DNA from: DATGYC01 sp035298385
Lineage (GTDB): Bacteria > Bacillota > Sulfobacillia > Symbiobacteriales > Symbiobacteriaceae
Direction: 5' to 3'
Assembly: GCA_035298385.1 (NCBI GenBank)
Contig: DATGYC010000404.1
Coordinates: 1-10,514, forward strand
Length of the DNA stretch: 10,514 bases
Shown here: positions 6,097 through 10,514 of the stretch, piece by piece
Position numbering within the stretch: the first letter of the stretch is position 1
Layout of the letters: each line of letters opens with the position of its first letter
Notes under the pieces: generated by a model
Seen by the model: the letters and a program-made list of their open reading frames with translations, nothing else
What the model was told of the DNA's origin: nothing
Database searches by the model: none
Made by a program: the position numbers and the translations under genes

Positions 6097-7380
6097 TTAC
6101 AACTGCTTGACCGTGAAGTTGTCGGTGAGCAAGAGCCAGTTCTGGGGGAACTCGAGCGGGAGCTTCCAGTAGCTGACGCCCCGTAGCCCATACCGCTTCA
6201 CTAGGTCGAACTTGGCCTGGATGGAGCGGGCGTCCTCGAACCAGACCACGTGCTCCTTGCCCGCCTCATCCCAGTAGTGGAAGAAGGGCGACTGAGACTT
6301 TGCATCGTACTGGATGTCGACCCCGCGGCGAATCGCCAGCGCAATCGCATCCTGCGGGCTGACCACCTTGGCGAAGGGGCCGCCCTCGACGTAGGGTAGC
6401 GTCCAGTCGTAGCCGTACAGGGGGACGCCCATCATGATCTTCTTCGCTGGCATCACGCTGGTCGCGTAGCGGATCACCCGCTCGACCTGATCGATCGGCG
6501 CCACCGCCATCGGCGGCCCGCCCGACCAGCCCCACTCATAGGTCATCAGCACCGAGAAGTCGGCGATCTCGCCGTGGGAGGGGTAGTCGTGCGCCTCGTA
6601 CCACTCCCCGACCTGTTCCCCGCTCACCTTCGGTGCCAGCGCCGTCGAGAGCAGGTAGCCGGCCTCATGCATGCGCTGAGCGGCCTTGCGCAGGAAGTTG
6701 TTGTAGGCCTCACGGTCCTTTGGGTGAAGGTGCTCAAAGTCGATGTTCAGCGCCCGGAACCCCTTGTCGCGCATCACGGTTAGCACGTTCGTGAGCACCG
6801 TGTTCTGGAGCTCCTCGCTGCCCAGGATCGCCTCGCCCAACTCCGTACTGAACTGATCCTGCTCGATGTTGGTTAGCCCCATCATGGGCGCCGCACCGCC
6901 AGAGAGGGCGCCCTGGCGGGCATACTCATCCCGGAGCGGCATCACGTCGCCTGCCCGGGAGAGCCGGTAGGGGAACATGGTGGCGTAGGTCAGACTCGGG
7001 GAGACCTCGGCCATGGCGGTTCCTTCTGCTGCTTGCCCCTTGGGCTCGATGTAGGCGTTCGACTCCAGTGAAGGACGGCGCCCCGGTGGGATGTAGAGGC
7101 GCAGCCCAACCGGAACCTGTCGTGGATCCGCGATTCGATTGATCGCTAGGAGCCGATCCGTCGGGATGCCATACCGTTTGGCGATCTGCCAGATCGACTC
7201 GCCTGGCTGCACCCAGTGGTACTGCCCGACCAACGGGATCACAAGCGCCTGGCCCGGAACCATGCTCTCCGCGTTCTGCAACTCGTTGGCGGCGATGATC
7301 GTCTGCGGCGTCAACCCGTACCCCTTGGCGATCGTCCAGAGTGACTGTCCCGGCTGGACCACGTGAATCTGCATGTCCAT
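6097..7380 (-). CDS. LysM-LysM-GH18 enzyme, SleL/YaaH-type spore peptidoglycan hydrolase
   Basis: The 427-residue protein probably cleaves N-acetylglucosamine linkages of spore cortex peptidoglycan. LysM repeats occupy about 4-49 (HVVQPGQSLWTIAKGYGL) and 53-98 (HWVQPGESIWQIAKRYGI). The GH18 domain fills about 127-420. LNIDFEHLHP at 211-220 is the GH18 active-site motif in the SleL/YaaH form, with Glu216 as the catalytic acid. LMTYEWG (278-284) and GVSYWKLPLE (401-410) are further GH18 strands. There is no signal peptide, as expected for SleL/YaaH proteins made inside the developing sporangium. Two ATGs are possible: 7380 (chosen) and 7374, giving MQIHVVQPG. The G-rich GGTTGGGGGG upstream is a weak ribosome binding site that fits the second slightly better. 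A vegetative wall or chitin role is possible but less likely. Confidence 0.92.
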   Translation of the reverse strand: MDMQIHVVQPGQSLWTIAKGYGLTPQTIIAANELQNAESMVPGQALVIPLVGQYHWVQPGESIWQIAKRYGIPTDRLLAINRIADPRQVPVGLRLYIPPGRRPSLESNAYIEPKGQAAEGTAMAEVSPSLTYATMFPYRLSRAGDVMPLRDEYARQGALSGGAAPMMGLTNIEQDQFSTELGEAILGSEELQNTVLTNVLTVMRDKGFRALNIDFEHLHPKDREAYNNFLRKAAQRMHEAGYLLSTALAPKVSGEQVGEWYEAHDYPSHGEIADFSVLMTYEWGWSGGPPMAVAPIDQVERVIRYATSVMPAKKIMMGVPLYGYDWTLPYVEGGPFAKVVSPQDAIALAIRRGVDIQYDAKSQSPFFHYWDEAGKEHVVWFEDARSIQAKFDLVKRYGLRGVSYWKLPLEFPQNWLLLTDNFTVKQL

Positions 7381-7470
7381 CCCCCCAACCCTTGCCTACT
7401 GAAACCTACTCCGGCGGGGGCCGATTCGTGCATGGGGATGCCAGTCTCCCTTGCGGACCAGGAGGGATTC

Positions 7471-7489
7471 GGTTCGCCTATAGCGAACC
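7471..7489. repeat. 7-bp-arm palindrome in the GH18/topB divergent region
   Basis: GGTTCGCCTATAGCGAACC is a perfect 7-bp inverted repeat around CTATA. Its right arm overlaps the left half of the adjacent CGAAC-N4-GTTCG box. The central TATAGC could be a topB -10 box, but no matching -35 box is seen at normal spacing. Likely a protein-binding site; hairpin formation in RNA is also possible. Confidence 0.6.
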
Positions 7490-7497
7490 TCTGTTCG
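7484..7497. promoter_or_regulatory. Candidate LexA (SOS) box upstream of topB
   Basis: CGAACCTCTGTTCG has perfect CGAAC and GTTCG arms with a 4-bp centre, the pattern of Bacillus and actinobacterial LexA operators (CGAAC-N4-GTTCG). The central CTCT differs from the preferred purine/pyrimidine pattern. It lies 17 nt before the topB start codon and only 1 nt before the ribosome binding site AAGGAG (7499-7504), a position where a repressor would block topB transcription. Confidence 0.6.
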
Positions 7498-7514
7498 TAA
7501 GGAGTGATGTGCTC

Positions 7515-9923
7515 GTGAGCCTGGCCGCCAAGCCGTTAATCATCGCTGAGAAGCCCTCGGCCGCCCGGGCCGTCGCGGAGGCCCTCGGTGGCTTCAAGAA
7601 GGCAGAGGGGTACATGGAGAGTGACGAATACCGCCTCTCCTGGGCGATCGGCCACCTGGTCGAACTAAAGGGGCCAGAGGAGTACGACCCGGCCCTCAAG
7701 CGCTGGTCGCTCGCCACCCTGCCGATCCTACCGGAGCGGTTCGAACTGACCGTCTCGGCGAAGACCCGGACGCAGTTTAACCTGCTCGCCCGGTTGATCA
7801 AGGCTGCTCCCCTGGTCGTCAACGCCTGCGATGCGGGGCGGGAGGGGGAGTTGATCTTCCGTTACATCTATACCCTTTCGGGGGGGCGGGCGCCCGTCCA
7901 GCGCCTCTGGACCTCGGCGCTGACGCGCGAGGCGATCCGCCATGCCTGGAAGGAGATGAAGTCCGGCCGGGAGTACGACCGGCTCTACCAGTCGGCCCTC
8001 TGCCGCTCTCAGGGCGACTGGCTGGTCGGCATGAACGCCACTCGGGCCTTTACCGCCAAGTGGGGCGAACTCCTCTCGGTCGGGCGGGTCCAGACCCCGA
8101 CGCTCTCGCTGCTGGTCCGGCGGGAGGAGGAGATCGAGCGCTTCCGCCCGGAGACCTACTGGGAGGTTGCCGCCCGCTTCCGGACCAAGGAGGGTGCCCT
8201 CTACGAGGGCCGGTGGATCGGCCCAGATGGAGATCGCTTACCCAGCGCTGAGGCGGCGGAGGCGATCCGGCGCAAGGTCCACGGCCAGAGCGGCATCGTC
8301 CATTCGATGGAGACGAAGGAGGAGGCCGAACGGCCCCCGCTGCTCTACGATCTGACGACGCTCCAGCGGGAGGCGAACAAGCGCTTTGGGCTGACTGCGG
8401 CGGCGACGCTGAAGGCGGCCCAGTCGCTCTACGAGGGGAAGCATATCACCTACCCACGTACGGACTCGCGCTTCATCACCGCTGATCTGCTCAAGGCCTT
8501 TCCAAAGGTGTTGGGCGCCCTGGGCCTTGATCCGCTCTACCGGGGCTTTGCGGCCTCGGCCAACCTGAGCCTGGTCGGACCGGGAAATCGGCGGGTCGTT
8601 GACGCGTCCAAGGTCTCGGATCACCATGCGATCCTGCCGACGGCGGAGGTCCCGAAGGGGATCAGCGGCGCGGAGGCCAAGATCTATGATCTGATCGCCC
8701 GCCGTTTCCTGAGCCAGTTCTACCCGGAGGCCCGCTGGGCGATCGCGGAGGCGATGACGATGGTCGAGGGCGAGCCCTTCCGCTCCCGCGGCAAGCAACT
8801 CCTGCAGCCGGGCTGGCGTCAGGTGGAGGGGATCCCGGCCAAAGCCGAGGGTGGACGGGGCAAGGCGAAGGGCGATGCGGAGCCGGATGGCCCGCCGCTG
8901 CCGAACATCAAGGCCGGCGAGCGGGTAGCCGTGGCCGATGTGAAGTCTGAACAGAAGGAGACCCAGGCGCCCAAGCGCTTCACGGAGGCGGCGCTGCTGG
9001 GCGCCATGGAGAACGCGGGGAAGGAGATGGACGACCAGGCGCTCAAGGCGGCGATGAAGGGGCATGGATTGGGTACCCCAGCGACTCGGGCGGCGATCAT
9101 TGAGCGGCTCAAGGCGGTCGGGTATATGGAAGCGAAGCAGAAGTCCCTGCAGCCGACGGCGAAGGGGCGCCGCCTGTTCGCCCTGGCCGAGGCGGCGCAG
9201 GCCGAGGCGCTCCTCTCCGCCGAGTTGACCGGGGAGTGGGAGAAGCGGATCGCCGATATCCAGGCGGGCTCCTATCCGCCGGACAAGCTGATGGCCGAGA
9301 TTCGGCAGTTGGCGGTCGGGATCGTCGCAGGGGTGAAGGGGGCGTCCACGCCAGCCAACCTGCCGGGAGGCGCCGGTGGTGCTGCTTCCAGTGCGTCGGA
9401 CGGGGAAGAGGGCGGCGACGCGGCGCCGGCCGGGCGGACCGCACGGGGCCGCCGGGCGCCCGACGACGCCGGCTTGACTGGCGACCCGTCCATCCCGGCG
9501 GGGAGCTGCCCAAGCTGTGGGCGCCCCGTCCTGCGGCAGGGCCGCGACTGGCGCTGTTCAGGCGAGTGCGAGGTCCGGATCCCCGCCTGGCTCTGCGGCA
9601 AGGTGATCGACCGGGAGCAGGCCGAACTGCTCCTGACCAAGCGCAAGACGAAGCTGATCACCGGCTTTGTCTCGCCGCGGACCGGGAAGTCCTTCAAGGC
9701 CTTCCTCGTCCTGCAGGAGGGCAAGGTCGGCTTCGAGTTCCCGCCGGACAAGCCAAAGGGCACCGGCGCTAAAAAGGGTGGCGTAAAGAGTGGGGCAAAG
9801 CGAACGGCAACAGCGAAAGCTGGATCACGTGCGGCTGGCACTGGCCGGGCACCAGCCGGCGGCAACCGGGGCGTGGGACGACGTGCATCTGGTACATCAG
9901 AGCCTGCCGGAGGCGGCGCTTAG
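7515..9923 (+). CDS. topB: DNA topoisomerase III (type IA)
   Basis: The enzyme passes DNA through a transient single-strand break and separates linked chromosomes or recombination intermediates. In 802 residues, the Toprim domain has PLIIAEKPSAARAVAEAL (7-24, Glu12) and NACDAGREGELIFRYIY (103-119, metal ligands Asp106, Glu110, Glu112). SVGRVQTPTL is at 188-197, and the active-site Tyr313 is in HITYPRTDSRF. A GLGTPATRA motif (518-526) precedes the end of the catalytic core. The C-terminus has a low-complexity linker (about 612-660), CPSCGRP...CSGEC (665-685, zinc-ribbon-like), a topoisomerase C-terminal repeat (about 686-744) and a basic Gly/Ala tail. GTG at 7515 (10 nt after AAGGAG) was chosen; GTG at 7509 (4 nt) would add two residues. 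The ORF runs upstream to 7341 but that part crosses the regulatory region and lacks family likeness. The length exceeds Bacillus TopB (about 730) because of the linker and tail. Confidence 0.96.
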   Translation: MSLAAKPLIIAEKPSAARAVAEALGGFKKAEGYMESDEYRLSWAIGHLVELKGPEEYDPALKRWSLATLPILPERFELTVSAKTRTQFNLLARLIKAAPLVVNACDAGREGELIFRYIYTLSGGRAPVQRLWTSALTREAIRHAWKEMKSGREYDRLYQSALCRSQGDWLVGMNATRAFTAKWGELLSVGRVQTPTLSLLVRREEEIERFRPETYWEVAARFRTKEGALYEGRWIGPDGDRLPSAEAAEAIRRKVHGQSGIVHSMETKEEAERPPLLYDLTTLQREANKRFGLTAAATLKAAQSLYEGKHITYPRTDSRFITADLLKAFPKVLGALGLDPLYRGFAASANLSLVGPGNRRVVDASKVSDHHAILPTAEVPKGISGAEAKIYDLIARRFLSQFYPEARWAIAEAMTMVEGEPFRSRGKQLLQPGWRQVEGIPAKAEGGRGKAKGDAEPDGPPLPNIKAGERVAVADVKSEQKETQAPKRFTEAALLGAMENAGKEMDDQALKAAMKGHGLGTPATRAAIIERLKAVGYMEAKQKSLQPTAKGRRLFALAEAAQAEALLSAELTGEWEKRIADIQAGSYPPDKLMAEIRQLAVGIVAGVKGASTPANLPGGAGGAASSASDGEEGGDAAPAGRTARGRRAPDDAGLTGDPSIPAGSCPSCGRPVLRQGRDWRCSGECEVRIPAWLCGKVIDREQAELLLTKRKTKLITGFVSPRTGKSFKAFLVLQEGKVGFEFPPDKPKGTGAKKGGVKSGAKRTATAKAGSRAAGTGRAPAGGNRGVGRRASGTSEPAGGGA

Positions 9924-10514
9924 CGAGGTCGACCTCGCCTCTAGCCTCGGCGGGGTGGCCCTGGGCGCCCCGGTGCTGATCAATGCGATGACCGGCGGGG
10001 CCGACGGCGTCACCGCGATCAACCGGGATCTCGCCCTGGCGGCGCGAGAACTCGGCCTCCCGATGGCCCTCGGCTCCCAGTCGGCGGGCCTGAAGGAGCC
10101 AGAGACCCGGGACTCCTACCGGGTCGTCCGCCAGGTCAACCCGGATGGGATCATCCTGGCCAACGTCTCAGCCGGGACAGGGCTGGCAGTGGCCCGCCAA
10201 GCGATCGAGATGGTCGAGGCGGACCTGCTCCAGGTCCACCTGAACGCCCCGCAGGAGATTGTGATGCGGGAGGGCGACCGAGACTTCGGCGGGCAGGTCG
10301 AGGCGATCGCTGCCCTGGTCGAGGGGCTGTCGGTGCCGGTCATCGTGAAGGAGTGCGGCTTCGGCCTCTCGCAGGAGACGGCCCGGCAACTCCATGCCGT
10401 TGGCGTCCGGGCGATCGACCTCTCTGGAAGGGGCGGGACGAACTTCGCCTGGATCGAGGCAGAGCGGGGCGGCACGACCCAGGACCCGGGGCTCCTGAAC
10501 TGGGGGATCCCGAC
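9790..10514 (+). CDS. fni: Type 2 isopentenyl-diphosphate delta-isomerase (FMN-dependent), C-terminus off the window
   Basis: The enzyme interconverts isopentenyl and dimethylallyl diphosphate using reduced FMN, in isoprenoid synthesis in the cytoplasm. 241 residues of a usual 340-350 are visible. RKLDHV (9-14) and DDVHLVHQSLPE (30-41) are the conserved N-terminal motifs. NAMTGG (65-70) and GSQSAG (95-100) line the FMN pocket. QVHLNAPQEIVMREGDRDF (148-166) holds the catalytic-region His, Gln and Glu, and SGRGGTNFAWIE (212-223) binds the FMN phosphate. The GTG start at 9790 is forced: an in-frame TAA lies at 9784-9786, and the next GTG would delete the RKLDH motif. AAGGGTGG at 9774-9781 is a modest ribosome binding site. 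The first 134 nt overlap the 3' end of topB in another frame, so the two genes are very likely co-transcribed and translationally linked. Confidence 0.95.
   Translation, partial: MGQSERQQRKLDHVRLALAGHQPAATGAWDDVHLVHQSLPEAALSEVDLASSLGGVALGAPVLINAMTGGADGVTAINRDLALAARELGLPMALGSQSAGLKEPETRDSYRVVRQVNPDGIILANVSAGTGLAVARQAIEMVEADLLQVHLNAPQEIVMREGDRDFGGQVEAIAALVEGLSVPVIVKECGFGLSQETARQLHAVGVRAIDLSGRGGTNFAWIEAERGGTTQDPGLLNWGIP

Noticed and set aside
7341..7514. N-terminal extension of topB from 7341
   Set aside because: The added 58 residues have no topoisomerase likeness, overlap the start of the GH18 gene and cross the operator region. A ribosome binding site lies at 7499-7504, before GTG 7509/7515.
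8238..9065. 275-codon open frame on the minus strand inside topB
   Set aside because: Arg/Leu-rich shadow of topB with no recognisable domain. The plus frame carries all topoisomerase motifs.
1..10514. CRISPR array, tRNA/rRNA genes, insertion sequences, prophage or defence genes
   Set aside because: No regularly spaced repeats, no tRNA-like cloverleaf with CCA end, and no transposase, integrase or defence-protein motifs were seen on either strand. The window looks like ordinary chromosomal genes.

Overview
The window is GC-rich (by eye above 60 percent). It carries strong AGGAGG-type ribosome binding sites, a Gram-positive type LexA box, a cytoplasmic-type LysM-GH18 enzyme of the spore-lysin kind, a type 2 isopentenyl-diphosphate isomerase and a secreted amylase of the CGTase/maltogenic amylase group. 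Together these point to a high-GC, probably spore-forming member of the Bacillota. Species and even family cannot be fixed from this stretch, and another Gram-positive-like phylum such as Chloroflexota is not excluded.

Positions 1-2741 (all minus strand) hold a compact three-gene unit, read right to left: a TetR-family regulator (2640-2050), an alpha/beta hydrolase (2035-1142) and a thiolase (1130 to beyond position 1). Gaps are 14 and 11 nt, and each downstream ribosome binding site lies on or beside the upstream stop codon. The regulator has a very good sigma-A-type promoter whose predicted start falls on the A of its ATG, so the mRNA is probably leaderless. A short palindrome between -35 and -10 is a likely self-operator. 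The set looks like a self-regulated acyl-CoA or ester-handling operon of unknown substrate.

Positions 2681-3661 (minus) hold a second unit: a small membrane-anchored protein with an acidic tail (3529-3176) followed 18 nt later by a YbgC/4HBT-type hotdog thioesterase (3157-2747), with hairpin terminators at both borders. Positions 3659-5824 (minus) encode a 721-residue secreted GH13 enzyme with the five-domain plan of CGTases and Novamyl-type maltogenic amylases. It combines Novamyl-like sequence with a CGTase-length active-site loop, and has alanine where CGTases have the central Tyr/Phe. Its 272-nt upstream gap contains several hairpins. Positions 6097-7380 (minus) encode a LysM-LysM-GH18 enzyme of the SleL/YaaH kind.

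From 7381 the direction changes. A 134-nt divergent intergenic region carries a perfect-arm CGAAC-N4-GTTCG box and an overlapping 7-bp palindrome just before topB (7515-9923, DNA topoisomerase III). The 3' end of topB is overlapped out of frame for 134 nt by fni (9790 to beyond the end), the type 2 IPP isomerase. No tRNA, rRNA, CRISPR array, insertion sequence or phage gene was seen. No gene-free stretch exceeds 300 nt; the longest is 5825-6096.
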